Source: Mesorhizobium sp. (GTDB taxonomy: Bacteria; Pseudomonadota; Alphaproteobacteria; Rhizobiales; Rhizobiaceae). Taken from it: DNA of 53,617 bases. Below are positions 31,956 through 42,056 of this stretch, piece by piece. Each line of letters begins with the position of its first letter. Position 1 is the stretch's first letter. Location of the stretch: NCBI RefSeq assembly GCF_017306585.1, contig NZ_JAFKIC010000125.1:1-53617 (forward strand), read 5' to 3'. The notes under the pieces were generated by a model, which searched no databases, was not told where the DNA came from, and saw only the letters and a list, made by a program, of their open reading frames with translations. Position numbers and translations under genes: made by a program.

Positions 31956-32753
31956 CTAATGTGACGCAGGAAACATTTCAGCCGTCAGGCCGGCAATCCT
32001 GTAGCTCAGCAATCCGAACCATTCATGCGCAGCGAGATCGGTCTCGGCCAATCCGACGCTGATCGAACTGGTCGGGCGTTTGAGATCCGCTGCTCCTCGC
32101 GTTCGATAGTCGACCGGATAAGGGGTTGCATCAAATCCAGCGGCGCGAAAGCATCCGACCGCCCTGGGCATGTGACTGGCTGACGTGACCAGAAGCCAGA
32201 GTTCGCCTGGCTTCGGTTGGACCGAGGTGGCACTTTCGGTGCCGTTCTCGCAGGTATTTCGGGATCGTTCCTCCATGTCGATACGCTGCGGCGAGACGCC
32301 TAGCGAGATGAGGATATCGCGGGCGACTTGGGATTCAGTCAATGTGCCGGCTCCGCCGATATGACCCGATCCTCCGGACAGAAAGATTCGCGCATCCGGA
32401 TACCGCCTGCTGAGATCGACGGTTGCGGTCAGCCGTTCTCCTGCCTCATTGATCGCCAAGGTGTAACGGTCGCTGCTGATATGCGTATCGACGGCGCCGC
32501 CAAGGAGGATAATGCCGGTGACAGGCTTGTCGAGAGTGGGTTGAGGGAAGCGATCCTCGAGCACCATCAGCGCCGCTGGCCCAAGTGGGCTCCAACCAAA
32601 GATGGTCAACGCCAGAATGGACGCTACGATGCATGCCCGTCCCAAGCGGGATTTTCCAAGGAGCATGGCCAGAATGCCGGCCAGGCCGAGAAGCGCGACA
32701 AGATTGGAAGGGAGCAGGAAAAACTCGATGAGCTTGGAGATGACGAAAAACAT
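31956..32753 (-). CDS. YdcF/ElyC-family DUF218 membrane protein
   Basis: The product is 265 residues from the ATG at 32753 (a GTG at 32768 is an alternative). Two N-terminal membrane segments (FFLLPSNLVALLGLAGILAM and ACIVASILALTIFGWSP) precede the DUF218 domain. That domain has GIILLGGAVDTHIS, RIFLSGGSGHIGG, MEERSRNTCENG and LLVTSASHMPRAVGCF. ElyC/SanA/YdcF relatives influence envelope integrity and undecaprenyl-carrier use. It is transcribed away from the cytochrome b561 gene. No partner is evident. Confidence 0.87.
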   Translation of the reverse strand: MFFVISKLIEFFLLPSNLVALLGLAGILAMLLGKSRLGRACIVASILALTIFGWSPLGPAALMVLEDRFPQPTLDKPVTGIILLGGAVDTHISSDRYTLAINEAGERLTATVDLSRRYPDARIFLSGGSGHIGGAGTLTESQVARDILISLGVSPQRIDMEERSRNTCENGTESATSVQPKPGELWLLVTSASHMPRAVGCFRAAGFDATPYPVDYRTRGAADLKRPTSSISVGLAETDLAAHEWFGLLSYRIAGLTAEMFPASH

Positions 32754-32795
32754 CAGACCCTCGCGCACGCATCTGATAACCGGCGGGCCTCACCG

Positions 32796-33410
32796 GTGAG
32801 CGAGAAGCCTCGCCTACGCTGGCATTTCGGCATTCGTCTGTTGCACTGGCTGACCGTAGCTGCGCTCGCAACGCAAATCGCCATTGCCTTCGGACCCATG
32901 AACGAGCCCGGCATGGCGACGATGAACTGGCTTCCGCTCCACATGTCGATCGGCGCGACGATCCTTGCCATCATTGTGCTTAGACTTTGCTGGCGCATCT
33001 TTACCCAGCCTCCTGTCAGGCAACCCTCACGCTCGGTGCGGTTTGCGACTGCTTTCTTCCACATGTTTCTCTACGTCATGATTCTTGCCGTCCTGCTAAC
33101 GGGATGGCTCGGCTACCGGCCTATGCCTTTCATGCCTCCCGCACGACTTTTCGGATACTTGCATTTGCCTTTGGCGCCCTCGGTCGGCGGGCTGTCGGCA
33201 CGAGCTTTCGCTTTCGTCCATGCAAAACTGGTCTGGATATTGCTTGGATTTGTCGGCGTTCACATCCTTGGTGCGCTGGTGCATTTCCTGATGCTTCGCG
33301 ATGGTGTCATGCGCACCATGTTCTTTGGGCGGTCGGACATCGCTTCGCGGCAAGAGCAAGCGCTGCTTGCGGTCGGCGATGAAGCCGGCTGCTCACGCGA
33401 GCGCCCATAA
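32796..33410 (+). CDS. Cytochrome b561-family membrane protein
   Basis: The product is 204 residues from the GTG at 32796; the frame is open much further back but antisense to YdcF. Four membrane segments carry haem-ligand histidines: RLLHWLTVAALATQ, LPLHMSIGATILAI, FFHMFLYVMILAV and FVHAKLVWILLGFVGVHIL. This is the prokaryotic b561 (PF01292) pattern, moving electrons between quinol and a partner at the membrane. It could supply or drain electrons for a periplasmic oxidoreductase. The 3' end overlaps the end of the convergent yqaA-like gene by 18 bases. Confidence 0.85.
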   Translation: MSEKPRLRWHFGIRLLHWLTVAALATQIAIAFGPMNEPGMATMNWLPLHMSIGATILAIIVLRLCWRIFTQPPVRQPSRSVRFATAFFHMFLYVMILAVLLTGWLGYRPMPFMPPARLFGYLHLPLAPSVGGLSARAFAFVHAKLVWILLGFVGVHILGALVHFLMLRDGVMRTMFFGRSDIASRQEQALLAVGDEAGCSRERP

Positions 33411-33833
33411 TCCTCCCGCAATGATCACAGCGTACCGGGCCGCTTTGCCCAATGCGACGAGAGCAACGAACACGCCGAGATTCACGCGTGCCGCGCCTGC
33501 CGCAATGGTGAAGGCATCTCCGACAACCGGCAGCCAGGCGAACAGCAGCGTCCATTCGCCAAAGCGTCGGAACGTCCGGCTTGCCTGCTCATAGCGCTCA
33601 GGAGTTACGCGGAACCAGCGCCTGGTCCGGAGCGAGTCGATGCCTCGCCCCAGGATCCAGTTCACCACCGAGCCGAGCGTGTTGCCGATCGTGGCAACCG
33701 TAAAGAGTAGCGCCGGCTCGCCACGGCCCGAGACGATCAGGCCCGCGAGCACCACCTCCGATGAGACCGGCAGAACCGTTGCGGCTAGGAACGCGCTGAT
33801 GAACAGACCGCCGTAGATTGCCAATACTGCCAC
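33393..33833 (-). CDS. YqaA/DedA-like membrane protein
   Basis: The product is 146 residues from the GTG at 33833; a TTG at 33866 would overlap the oxidase gene. The YqaA signature is YGGLFISAFLAATVLPVSSE near the N-terminus, followed by GNTLGSVVNWILGRG and FGEWTLLFAWLPVVGDAF. These small DedA/SNARE-associated relatives are membrane proteins of uncertain transport role, often next to metal genes. It begins 13 bases after the multicopper oxidase stop and closes the copA-cueR-oxidase run. Confidence 0.85.
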   Translation of the reverse strand: MAVLAIYGGLFISAFLAATVLPVSSEVVLAGLIVSGRGEPALLFTVATIGNTLGSVVNWILGRGIDSLRTRRWFRVTPERYEQASRTFRRFGEWTLLFAWLPVVGDAFTIAAGAARVNLGVFVALVALGKAARYAVIIAGGLWALA

Positions 33834-33846
33834 GTCGAACGCCGGC

Positions 33847-35343
33847 CTATGCCTGCACGTCGACAATGCCCATCATGCCAAGTTGCTCGTGCTCGAGGAT
33901 GTGGCAGTGGTACATGCGTGGCCCAGGCCGGTCCTGGCGCAACAGGAGCCGCACAGTCTCGCCGCGCGCGACGTTGACGGTGTCCTTCCAGGCCAGGTAG
34001 GCCGGCTTCGAGACCTTGCCGTCGCGTTCGTGCTCGACCACCTGGAACTGCGTCCCATGCACATGGAATGGATGGTCCATGTCGGCCTTGTTGATGATCT
34101 CCCAAAGCTCGACGTCGCCTGCCTTGGCGACGATATCGACGCGGTTCATATCGAAGGCGGCGCCATTGATCAGGAATCCCATCTCCATGCCGTTGGCATT
34201 CATGGCCATGGTCTCGGTGAAGACGAAGCGCCGGCTGACGGCGGGGGCGCTGAGTCGCGCTATCGGCCGAAGCTTGTCCGGTAGCGGCGGGAGCGCCTCT
34301 GCAGGCGTCTGCGAAACATTGACCGTAAGCAGTGTCAGGCCTGCATCGGCAGGCCGGCCCGCGCCCATCCAGCCGCGATCGTAATCGAGCGTGTACAGCG
34401 TAGCTGGGCCGGGCTTGTCAAAAGACACAATCAGTTCAACGCGTTCCGCAGGACTGAGAAGGATCTCGTCGGCTGCGATCGGTGCTTCCAACAGGCCGCC
34501 ATCCGTTCCGATAACTGTCATTGACGCTTCAAACGACAGTCGAAGGAAACGGGCGTTGGTGGCGTTGTAGAGCCGGAAGCGCCGCTTCGTGCCAAAGGGA
34601 ACCGTTAGCGAAGGATTTTTCTGACCGTTGACCAGCACATGATCGCCGACGCGCCCGTTCATCAGGTCGACCATCGTGTTGTCCGGCATGGTGCCGTCGG
34701 CAGCAAGGCGAAGGTCGGTGAACACCAGCACCGTGTCGCCATAGCCGGCCGGAATGGGATCGATTTTCGGCTTGACCACAAACGCCCCGGCAAGGCCGCG
34801 ATAGACTTGCTCTGCCGTCTTGCCGTGCGGATGCGGGTGATACCAGTAGGAGCCGGCGCTGCCTTCCGGTAGGTCGAAGCTGTAGGTACGGTCGGCGCCG
34901 GTGGCGACAGGGTCCATCGGATTGCCGTCCTGGTCAGCCGGAACGGGCATGCCGTGCCAATGGATGGTGCTTGTCTCTTCAGGAATTCGGTTGGCGAATG
35001 TGATCTCAACGCGGTCGCCCTCGGTCGCTTCGATCAATGGCCCTGGACTCACACCGTTGTAGCCAAGGATCGGCGTGTCGAACCCTTCCGCGAAACGCGC
35101 CGTGGCCGGCTCGGCGGTCAGCTTCGCCCTGAATAGGCCGGGCGTGCCGGCTTCGTTGGCAAGCAGGCGCAGTTCGCGCAGCGCCTCCCCTTCGGGCAGC
35201 ATGCTTGCGCCTTGCGGCGCTGCGCCCATGTCGTGACCGCCCATATCCATTCCGGGCATGTCATCCATCTTCATTTGAGCGATGGCGCGCGGGCTCGCAA
35301 AAACCGTCACAAGACCTGCCGTCAGAAAAGCGCGTCGATGCAT
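33847..35343 (-). CDS. CueO-like multicopper oxidase
   Basis: The 498-residue product has a Tat-like start (MHRRAFLTAGLVTVF) and a Met-rich mature N-terminus (MKMDDMPGMDMGGHDMG). The copper motifs are HWHGMPVP, YWYHPHPHGK, MDHPFHVHGTQF and MYHCHILEHEQLGMMG, with Met at the type-1 axial position. TETMAMNANGMEMGF adds methionines near the substrate site. It should oxidise Cu(I) to Cu(II) in the periplasm. It follows cueR by 48 bases and shares the CueR-controlled unit with copA. Confidence 0.93.
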   Translation of the reverse strand: MHRRAFLTAGLVTVFASPRAIAQMKMDDMPGMDMGGHDMGAAPQGASMLPEGEALRELRLLANEAGTPGLFRAKLTAEPATARFAEGFDTPILGYNGVSPGPLIEATEGDRVEITFANRIPEETSTIHWHGMPVPADQDGNPMDPVATGADRTYSFDLPEGSAGSYWYHPHPHGKTAEQVYRGLAGAFVVKPKIDPIPAGYGDTVLVFTDLRLAADGTMPDNTMVDLMNGRVGDHVLVNGQKNPSLTVPFGTKRRFRLYNATNARFLRLSFEASMTVIGTDGGLLEAPIAADEILLSPAERVELIVSFDKPGPATLYTLDYDRGWMGAGRPADAGLTLLTVNVSQTPAEALPPLPDKLRPIARLSAPAVSRRFVFTETMAMNANGMEMGFLINGAAFDMNRVDIVAKAGDVELWEIINKADMDHPFHVHGTQFQVVEHERDGKVSKPAYLAWKDTVNVARGETVRLLLRQDRPGPRMYHCHILEHEQLGMMGIVDVQA

Positions 35344-35391
35344 CTGTTATCTCCTAAGTCAAAGACTGGCGCGCGTCGGCACGCGGTATGA

Positions 35392-35856
35392 TCAGAAAGC
35401 CTGCCGTTGCCTGGCGATCTCGCCGCCTAGCTTCGGGCGCTTGGACGACTTGGCTGGTCCGGCCTCTTGACCGCTGGAAAGCTCCTCGATGATCGGGCAA
35501 TGCGGGCGACCATCACCCTGGCAATGTTCTGCAAGATGACGCAGCGTTTTGGACATGTCGCGGAGTTCTCGCATTTTCCGCTCGAGTTCGGCGACATGTT
35601 CCATGGCGATCCGCTTGACATCGGCGCTCGCCCGCGAGCGGTCGCTCCAGAGAGCGAGCAGGTCGGTCATCTGGTCGACCGAAAAGCCAAGATCTCGCGC
35701 CCGGCGAATGAAGCGCAGCGCATGGACCTCGTCGTCCGAATAGACCCGGTAGCCAGCGTCGGTTCGGGCAACGTTCGCGATCAGCCCGATCGACTCATAG
35801 TAGCGGATCATCTTGGCCGAGACGCCCGATTCCGCGGCAGCTTCACCTATGTTCAT
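35392..35856 (-). CDS. cueR: CueR, MerR-family copper sensor
   Basis: The 154-residue product has a MerR helix-turn-helix (MNIGEAAAESGVSAKMIRYY), a dimerisation helix and the Cu(I) loop Cys112-x7-Cys120 (HCQGDGRPHCPI), matching E. coli CueR numbering. The C-terminal tail after 125 is longer than usual and basic. CueR activates promoters with a 19-base spacer; two such promoters lie upstream of copA and copZ. The gene lies between copA and the oxidase and is transcribed with them, so it may activate its own expression. Confidence 0.93.
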   Translation of the reverse strand: MNIGEAAAESGVSAKMIRYYESIGLIANVARTDAGYRVYSDDEVHALRFIRRARDLGFSVDQMTDLLALWSDRSRASADVKRIAMEHVAELERKMRELRDMSKTLRHLAEHCQGDGRPHCPIIEELSSGQEAGPAKSSKRPKLGGEIARQRQAF

Positions 35857-35934
35857 AATTGCATCCCTGCAGGTTGGCAGTCCCGGCGAAATCAGATCCG
35901 GAACTTAGGGCAAAAGGGATCGGCATCAAATCTG

Positions 35935-38469
35935 TCATACGACTTGAACGGAGAATTGATCGGCCTGTGTCCTGACGTCGATCGGTGCCCGGAAACGCCT
36001 GAGGCGCAAGGCATTGGTCAAAACGAAGACGCTGGACAGTGCCATCGCGCCAGCCGCCAGCATCGGCGACAGGAGCGTGCCGCTCAGCGGATAAAGCACG
36101 CCAGCGGCTACTGGGATGAGCGCGATGTTGTAGGCAAAGGCCCAGAACAGGTTCTGGCCGATGTTGCGGATCGTTGCCTTGGAGAGCGCGATCGCGTTGG
36201 CCACACCGCGGAGATCGCCCGACATCAGAACGACGTCGGCACTTTCGATGGCGATATCCGTGCCGGTGCCGATCGCTATACCAACATCCGCCGCAGCAAG
36301 CGCCGGGGCATCGTTAATGCCGTCGCCTACGAAGGCGACGCGAGCGCCGTGCTCGCCAAGCCGCCTGACGGCCTCGACCTTGCCGTCGGGCAATACCTCG
36401 GCGACAATTTCGTCGATACCGATACGCCGCCCGATCGCCTCAGCAGTACGGCGGTTATCACCGGTCACCATGGCAACCCGAAGACCAAGCGCATGCAACG
36501 CCTCTATTGCCATTGGCGTCGATGCTTTGATCGGATCGGCAACGGCGATGATCGCGGCAACCTTGCCGTCGATGGCAGCATAAAGCGGAGTCTTGCCTTC
36601 GTCGGCAAGGCGCACTGAGGCTGAAGTGAAGGTTGAAATGTCCAGGTCGAGCCGGGTCATCAGACGATCGGCACCAATCTGGATCTTGCGTCCTTCGACG
36701 ACAGCACTCACCCCAAAACCAGGAAAGGCCTCGAAGTTCTTGATATCCGTTGGCACGAGGCCGCGCCGTTCGGCCGCCCGCACAATCGCCTCGGCGACGG
36801 GATGCTCCGAGCGAACCTCCACCGAGCCAACGAGCCGGAGCACATCGGCTTCGACAAAACCGTCCGCCACCACGAAATCGGTCAGTTCGGGCCGGCCTTC
36901 GGTGAGCGTTCCAGTCTTGTCGAGAGCGATGACCGTAGCATCACGCAGTGTCTGCAGCGCCTCGCCCTTGCGGAAGAGCACGCCCAGTTCGGCCGCCCGC
37001 CCCGTACCGACCATGATCGAGGTCGGCGTGGCGAGGCCCATAGCGCACGGGCAGGCGATGATCAGCACGGCAACAGCGTTGACCAGCGCGAAGGACAACG
37101 CAGGCTCCGGTCCTAGCACAAGCCAGGCCCCGAAGGTGAGCAAGGCGGCCGCGATAACAGCCGGCACGAACCACGCAGTCACCTTATCGACGAGCGCCTG
37201 GATCGGCAGCTTCGAGCCTTGGGCCGATTCAACCATGCGGATGATCTGGGCGAGCAACGTCGCCGAGCCGACCTTTGTGGCGCGGAACGAGAAACTGCCG
37301 GTCTTGTTAATGGTGCCTCCGACGACCTCCGCGCCCACGCCCTTGGCGACAGGTAGCGGTTCGCCAGTCATCATGGACTCGTCGACGAAGGATGATCCTT
37401 CGACGATCACACCGTCGACCGCGATCTTTTCGCCCGGGCGGACCACCACCACGTCACCGACCCGTATCTCGGCGAGCGGCACCTCGACGGTAACGCCGTC
37501 CTTGACGACGCGCGCAGTCTTGGGCTGCAGCCCGACGAGTTTCTTGATTGCCTCGCTGGTCCGCCCCTTGGCCCGTGCCTCGAGAAAGCGGCCGAGCAGG
37601 ATCAGCGTCACGATCACGGCCGCTGCTTCATAATAGACGTTGGCAGTGCCTTCCGGCAGGACACCAGGGAGGAAGGTCGCGACAAGCGAGTATGCCCAGG
37701 CGGCACCCGACCCAAGCGCCACCAGCGCGTTCATGTCCGGCGCGCCCCTAAGAAGCGCCGGCATTCCTTTCCTGAAGAACCGCAGGCCGGGGCCAAACAG
37801 GACAATCGTAGTCAGCACGGATTGCAGCCGCCAGTTCCAGTCGCCGAGCGTCATCATTACCCAGTGATGGAATGCGGGCACGAGATGGGACCCCATTTCG
37901 AGCATGAAAACCGGCAGCGTCAAAAGGGCAGCCAGCGCAAGCAGACGGCCGAGGACGCGAATCTCCGCCTCGCGCCCGTCGCGGTCGCGGTCCTTGTCTG
38001 CGCCCGGCAAGATCTGGCGCGCCTCGTAGCCGACTGCCGCCACCGCTCTTTCAAGCGCCGCGGGCTCGATAGTGCCCGCGACGATCCGGACGGTGGCACG
38101 CTCGGTTGCCAGATTGACGCTGGCATCGGTCACGCCCGGCACAGCCTTCAGCGCCTTTTCGATGCGCGCGACGCAGGAAGCGCAAGTCATTCCTTCGAGG
38201 GCGAGCTCAATCGAGTCCGCGCGCGTCTCATAGCCAGCGGCCGAGACTGCCGCGATAACGGGAGCAATGTTCGGCTTGCCGGCAAAAGTCACCTCGGCAC
38301 GTTCGGTCACCAGATTGACCGATGTCCCAACAACACCCGGCGCGGCGGCGATTGCCTTTTCGACGCGCCGCACACACGAGGCGCACGTCATGCCCTCGAT
38401 GCCGATCTGAATTGCGGAACCAGGAACCGAAACGGGTCCAGCTGACGTGTTCGGCGTTACGGCGTTCAT
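35935..38469 (-). CDS. copA: Cu(I)-exporting P1B-1 ATPase CopA
   Basis: The product is 844 residues from the ATG at 38469; the frame is open further back through the promoter. Two HMA domains carry GMTCASC at Cys29/32 and Cys96/99. The transmembrane site is [11 protein letters not shown], the phosphorylation site is [11 protein letters not shown], and [17 protein letters not shown] and [10 protein letters not shown] are present. It pumps Cu(I) from the cytoplasm to the periplasm. A CueR-type promoter lies 35 bases upstream. It leads the copA-cueR-oxidase-yqaA unit. Confidence 0.96.
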   Translation of the reverse strand: MNAVTPNTSAGPVSVPGSAIQIGIEGMTCASCVRRVEKAIAAAPGVVGTSVNLVTERAEVTFAGKPNIAPVIAAVSAAGYETRADSIELALEGMTCASCVARIEKALKAVPGVTDASVNLATERATVRIVAGTIEPAALERAVAAVGYEARQILPGADKDRDRDGREAEIRVLGRLLALAALLTLPVFMLEMGSHLVPAFHHWVMMTLGDWNWRLQSVLTTIVLFGPGLRFFRKGMPALLRGAPDMNALVALGSGAAWAYSLVATFLPGVLPEGTANVYYEAAAVIVTLILLGRFLEARAKGRTSEAIKKLVGLQPKTARVVKDGVTVEVPLAEIRVGDVVVVRPGEKIAVDGVIVEGSSFVDESMMTGEPLPVAKGVGAEVVGGTINKTGSFSFRATKVGSATLLAQIIRMVESAQGSKLPIQALVDKVTAWFVPAVIAAALLTFGAWLVLGPEPALSFALVNAVAVLIIACPCAMGLATPTSIMVGTGRAAELGVLFRKGEALQTLRDATVIALDKTGTLTEGRPELTDFVVADGFVEADVLRLVGSVEVRSEHPVAEAIVRAAERRGLVPTDIKNFEAFPGFGVSAVVEGRKIQIGADRLMTRLDLDISTFTSASVRLADEGKTPLYAAIDGKVAAIIAVADPIKASTPMAIEALHALGLRVAMVTGDNRRTAEAIGRRIGIDEIVAEVLPDGKVEAVRRLGEHGARVAFVGDGINDAPALAAADVGIAIGTGTDIAIESADVVLMSGDLRGVANAIALSKATIRNIGQNLFWAFAYNIALIPVAAGVLYPLSGTLLSPMLAAGAMALSSVFVLTNALRLRRFRAPIDVRTQADQFSVQVV

Positions 38470-38503
38470 GGGTTTGCAACTCCATTCTGGGTGGTTGCTA
38501 CTC

Positions 38504-38534
38504 CATATAAAGGTTCCCACGATAGGAAGGTCAA
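38504..38534 (-). promoter_or_regulatory. CueR-type promoter of copA
   Basis: Reading the minus strand, TTGACC (38534-38529), a 19-base spacer, then TATATG (38509-38504). The spacer holds the dyad ACCTTCC-TATCGTG-GGAACCT (imperfect right arm). The 19-base spacing and a dyad between -35 and -10 are the marks of MerR/CueR-activated promoters. Confidence 0.8.
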
Positions 38535-38599
38535 GGGGATAAATTTCAATCAGCACTCCAACGCAACCGCGACGATTACATCGACGAAAAAATAGGCCC

Positions 38600-38630
38600 T
38601 TGACCTTCCAACGATGGGAAGCCCCATAAC
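38600..38630 (+). promoter_or_regulatory. CueR-type promoter of copZ
   Basis: TTGACC (38600-38605), a 19-base spacer, then CATAAC (38625-38630). The spacer carries GACCTTCCAACGATGGGAAGCC, nearly the same dyad as at the copA promoter and pointing the opposite way. It should drive copZ and probably the DUF4396-oxidase fusion beyond. Confidence 0.8.
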
Positions 38631-38660
38631 GTCTTCATCAGCAACAAAAGGAGAGCTGCT

Positions 38661-38864
38661 ATGTTGAAATTGAAAGTTCCGGATATGAGCTGCGGCCATT
38701 GTGCCAGCACGATCGAAAAAGCCGTAAAAAGTGTCGATCCTGCAGCTAAGGTCATAGTCGACCTCGGCGCATCGACGGTCGCCGTGGAAACCAAGGCGAA
38801 CGACGCCGCTATCCGCGACGTCATCAAGTCTGCCGGCTACGACAACGAGAAATTGGCGGCCTGA
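38661..38864 (+). CDS. copZ: CopZ-type copper chaperone
   Basis: The 67-residue single HMA domain starts MLKLKVPDMSCGHCASTIEK, with Cys11 and Cys14 as the Cu(I) site. It has AAAGGAGAG upstream. CopZ delivers Cu(I) to the CopA N-terminal domains in the cytoplasm. The gene lies divergent from copA and under its own CueR-type promoter. A 7-bp GC hairpin (38880-38902) follows and may lower read-through into the next gene. Confidence 0.93.
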   Translation: MLKLKVPDMSCGHCASTIEKAVKSVDPAAKVIVDLGASTVAVETKANDAAIRDVIKSAGYDNEKLAA

Positions 38865-38977
38865 AGATACACGCGCGGTCGGCGCGGATAATAAACGCGC
38901 CGGCCACGTTCATTGTACCAAGGCTTGGTACGTTGGGCCGTCTGATAGAATGCGCGAGAAACCAAGGGCGGATCCTC

Positions 38978-41032
38978 ATGCTCATCCAACCGATTGATTA
39001 TTTTCTCGTTGCCTGGTTCGCGATTGCGGCCGCCTCGACGCTCTATGTCGGCTTCGATCAGTACCGCAACAACCCCGAACCGGTCGTGATGAAATGGGGT
39101 TTCATCCTCGTCACTCTCTATATGGGTCCGCTTGGACTGCTGCTTTATGTGCTTGCCGACAAGGAACCCCGCCCGGGCGAGCACGAGGACTTCACCAAGC
39201 CTCTGTGGAAGCAGGGCGTCGGATCGACCATCCACTGCGTTGCCGGAGATGCGACGGGCATCATCCTCGCTGCCGTGATCACGGCAGCACTTGGTCTACC
39301 GATGTGGCTCGATCTCATCGTCGAATATCTCGCCGGCTTCGCCTTCGGCCTGTTCATATTCCAGTCGCTGTTCATGAAATCGATGATGGGCGGCACCTAT
39401 TGGGAAAATGTCCGCAAAAGCTTCCTGCCAGAGTTCATCTCCATGAATTTCATGATGGCCGGCATGGCCCCGGTGATGAGTTTTCTGATGATGGGCCGCG
39501 ACATGCGCGCGATGGAACCCACAGAGCTCTTGTTCTGGGGCGTGATGTCGATCGGCGTCATTGCCGGCTTTGCGCTCGCCTACCCTGCCAATGTCTGGCT
39601 GGTCGCACGCGAGCTGAAGCATGGGCTGATGACGGTGCGCCCGCAAGCCGCCGAACCCGGTCAGGAGACAAAGCACGCGCATGGCGGGGCATCCGACATG
39701 GCGGAAGAAGGCCATGCCGGACATACCGGGAAGACCGCGCCTGCGAAAGCACCGACGAAAGCGAAAGCACCGTCACAGGCGAAGGCATCGGCTTCCCATG
39801 CAGCACAGGCTGAGCCCGCCAAGGGGCAACATGCGGGGATGGAAATGCATCAGGCTGGCAATCACGCCCAGCAAGGTCATGACATGGCTTCCCACGCGGG
39901 CAAAAAGAGCGGTGGCCATCAAATGGAGACGGACGCCACGACGCCGCAGATCACCGCCCTCGGCGTGGTGTCCCTGATCGCGCTCGCGATCGGTATGATG
40001 GCGCCGGCGAACTGGTTGAACCTGACCCTGTCGGCCCGCGATGTCGGCGGGGCGATCATGCCACCCGGCATGATCATGGACCGCGACACGCCTGCCGCAG
40101 CAATGCGCGACATGGCGGCGGTCGATCCCAGGCTGGTGAGCTTCAAGGCTGATCCTGCGGCGCAAGGAGGCACGGTCCTCGAACCGCGAATCGAGAACGG
40201 CGTGAAGGTATTCGATCTCGAGGCTTCGGTTATCCGCTGGTCGATTCTGCCCGGAGTGACAGTCGAGGCCTTTGCCTACAACAAGCAGGTTCCCGGTCCT
40301 ACGCTGCGCGTTACCCAAGGGGATCGGGTTCGCATCAACGTCACCAACCGACTACCCGAAAGCACTACCGTGCACTGGCATGGCCTCGACGTGCCCAATG
40401 CGATGGATGGACCGGCCCACGTGACGCAGAGGCCGATCGAACCCGGTGAAACTTTCTCCTACGAATATACCGTTGAACAGTCCGGCACCTATTTCTATCA
40501 CACCCATGATCATGTCGACCGTCAGCAGGCGCTTGGCCTCTATGGCGCTCTGATCATCGACCCGAAGAATCCGGCCGACGCAATCACCGCCGACCTGGAA
40601 TACACCGTTCAACTCCAGGAATGGCTGAAACGGGAAGGACTGACCTTTCCGTCCATGCCGATGGACGGCGGCTTCCCTAATTTCTTCACCATCAACGGCA
40701 AGTCTTACCCGGCGACGGACACGATCAAAATGAAGGTGGGTCAGTTGCTCAAGATCCGTTTCGTGGGATCAAACACCACTGCCAGCCATCCAATGCATAT
40801 TCACGGTGGCCCGTTCGAGGTCGCCGCCATCGACGGCGCGACGCTGCCCCAGAGCGCACGGTATACGGCTGACACCGTCAATGTCGGGCCTGGGCAAAGG
40901 TTCGATGTCCTGTGGCGGGCGCTTCGGCCTGGCAAGTGGCTGCTGCATTGCCACATCCCGCATCACACGACGAACAACAATGTCGAGGAGAAGGGCGGCG
41001 GCGGGCTAACGATGATCATCGATGTTAACTAG
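38978..41032 (+). CDS. DUF4396 - multicopper oxidase fusion
   Basis: The product is 684 residues from the ATG at 38978. Residues 1 to about 225 are a DUF4396 membrane domain (YFLVAWFAIAAASTLYVGF, LGLPMWLDLIVEYLAGFAFG, SLFMKSMMGGTYWENVRKSF). A linker rich in His, Met, Ala and Lys follows (GHAGHTGKTAPAK, GQHAGMEMHQAGNHAQQGH). Another membrane segment (ALGVVSLIALAIGMMAP) leads into a two-cupredoxin oxidase with VHWHGLDVPN, FYHTHDHVDR, SHPMHIHGGPF and LLHCHIPHH. One reading frame encodes all of it. The linker may ferry copper from a membrane DUF4396 unit to the oxidase. Confidence 0.9.
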   Translation: MLIQPIDYFLVAWFAIAAASTLYVGFDQYRNNPEPVVMKWGFILVTLYMGPLGLLLYVLADKEPRPGEHEDFTKPLWKQGVGSTIHCVAGDATGIILAAVITAALGLPMWLDLIVEYLAGFAFGLFIFQSLFMKSMMGGTYWENVRKSFLPEFISMNFMMAGMAPVMSFLMMGRDMRAMEPTELLFWGVMSIGVIAGFALAYPANVWLVARELKHGLMTVRPQAAEPGQETKHAHGGASDMAEEGHAGHTGKTAPAKAPTKAKAPSQAKASASHAAQAEPAKGQHAGMEMHQAGNHAQQGHDMASHAGKKSGGHQMETDATTPQITALGVVSLIALAIGMMAPANWLNLTLSARDVGGAIMPPGMIMDRDTPAAAMRDMAAVDPRLVSFKADPAAQGGTVLEPRIENGVKVFDLEASVIRWSILPGVTVEAFAYNKQVPGPTLRVTQGDRVRINVTNRLPESTTVHWHGLDVPNAMDGPAHVTQRPIEPGETFSYEYTVEQSGTYFYHTHDHVDRQQALGLYGALIIDPKNPADAITADLEYTVQLQEWLKREGLTFPSMPMDGGFPNFFTINGKSYPATDTIKMKVGQLLKIRFVGSNTTASHPMHIHGGPFEVAAIDGATLPQSARYTADTVNVGPGQRFDVLWRALRPGKWLLHCHIPHHTTNNNVEEKGGGGLTMIIDVN

Positions 41033-41054
41033 CGTCGGCCGAGGTTTTTGATCG

Positions 41055-41999
41055 ATGCCCCCAGTCTCTGGTGTTTCTTCCGACGCAGCCGAGCTGCTCG
41101 ATTGTCTGATTGTTGGAGGAGGACCGGCCGGTTTGACAGCGGCGATATACCTTGCTCGGTTTCACCTCTCCGTCCTGGTGGCAGATAGTGGTGAGAGCCG
41201 GGCTGATCTGATCCCCCTCACCCGTAACTTTTCCGGCTTTCCCGATGGGATCGCAGGGTCCGAGCTACGCGCGCGCATGCGGGAACAGGGAGAACGCTAC
41301 GGTGTACGCCATTGGCCTCGAAAGGTCGTTTCCTTGAAAGGAGGGCCGGGCTTGTTTGTGGCCCACACAATGGAAGGGATGTTTCAAGCGCGCACCGTGT
41401 TGATGGCAACGGGCGTCTTCAACCGGAGACCGAGCATGCCTGCCAATGTCCACGATGAGGCTCTGTCGCGTGGCTTATTGCGTTATTGTCCAATTTGCGA
41501 TGGCTATGAGGTGACCGATAGCGCGGTCGCGGTGATAGGAACCGGCGAACACGGAACCAACGAAGCGGAGTTTCTGCGCAGTTACACCGCCAATGTGACG
41601 TTGATCGCACCGACGGGCGATCATGAGCTCGACGCAGCGCAAAGATCGCGGCTCGATAACGGCGCCATTCAAGCAGTTGACGGCCCGTGTCTCGGTTTTG
41701 AACTGTTGCAGGATGGCATCGCGATCGCGACACCGACTGGCCGCCGCTTGTTCGCGACGGTCTATGCGGCGTTAGGGTCCGATGTCCGATCGGAACTTGC
41801 GGCTGCGATCGACGCCGAAGTATCGCGTGACGGATGTCTTATCGTCGACAAACACCAGAGAACCTCGGTAGCCGGTCTATATGCGGCGGGCGACGTGGTG
41901 CGCGGGCTTGATCAGCTCTCCTATGCAATGGGACAAGGCGGTGTCGCCGCCGTTGCAATCCGCAACGACCTGGCTCGCTCGACCCCGTTGCGGCGGTAG
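41055..41999 (+). CDS. Thioredoxin-reductase-like FAD oxidoreductase
   Basis: The 314-residue flavoprotein has the FAD motif [15 protein letters not shown], the NAD(P) motif [14 protein letters not shown], the redox pair Cys145/Cys148 in [10 protein letters not shown] and the C-terminal [16 protein letters not shown]. This is the TrxB-like fold, but the redox site is CPIC rather than CATC, as in several thioredoxin-reductase-like proteins that use other partners. It follows the oxidase fusion by 22 bases, so it is probably co-expressed under copper and may keep cytosolic thiols reduced. Confidence 0.88.
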   Translation: MPPVSGVSSDAAELLDCLIVGGGPAGLTAAIYLARFHLSVLVADSGESRADLIPLTRNFSGFPDGIAGSELRARMREQGERYGVRHWPRKVVSLKGGPGLFVAHTMEGMFQARTVLMATGVFNRRPSMPANVHDEALSRGLLRYCPICDGYEVTDSAVAVIGTGEHGTNEAEFLRSYTANVTLIAPTGDHELDAAQRSRLDNGAIQAVDGPCLGFELLQDGIAIATPTGRRLFATVYAALGSDVRSELAAAIDAEVSRDGCLIVDKHQRTSVAGLYAAGDVVRGLDQLSYAMGQGGVAAVAIRNDLARSTPLRR

Positions 42000-42056
42000 C
42001 CTGGCGGGATTCGCGAGACGACTTCCGATGGGTGCACCACGTGCTGTGTTGCCCGT

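Noticed and set aside
36593-37633. 346-residue plus-strand Ser/Thr-rich open frame
   Set aside because: Antisense to copA and explained by its codon bias.
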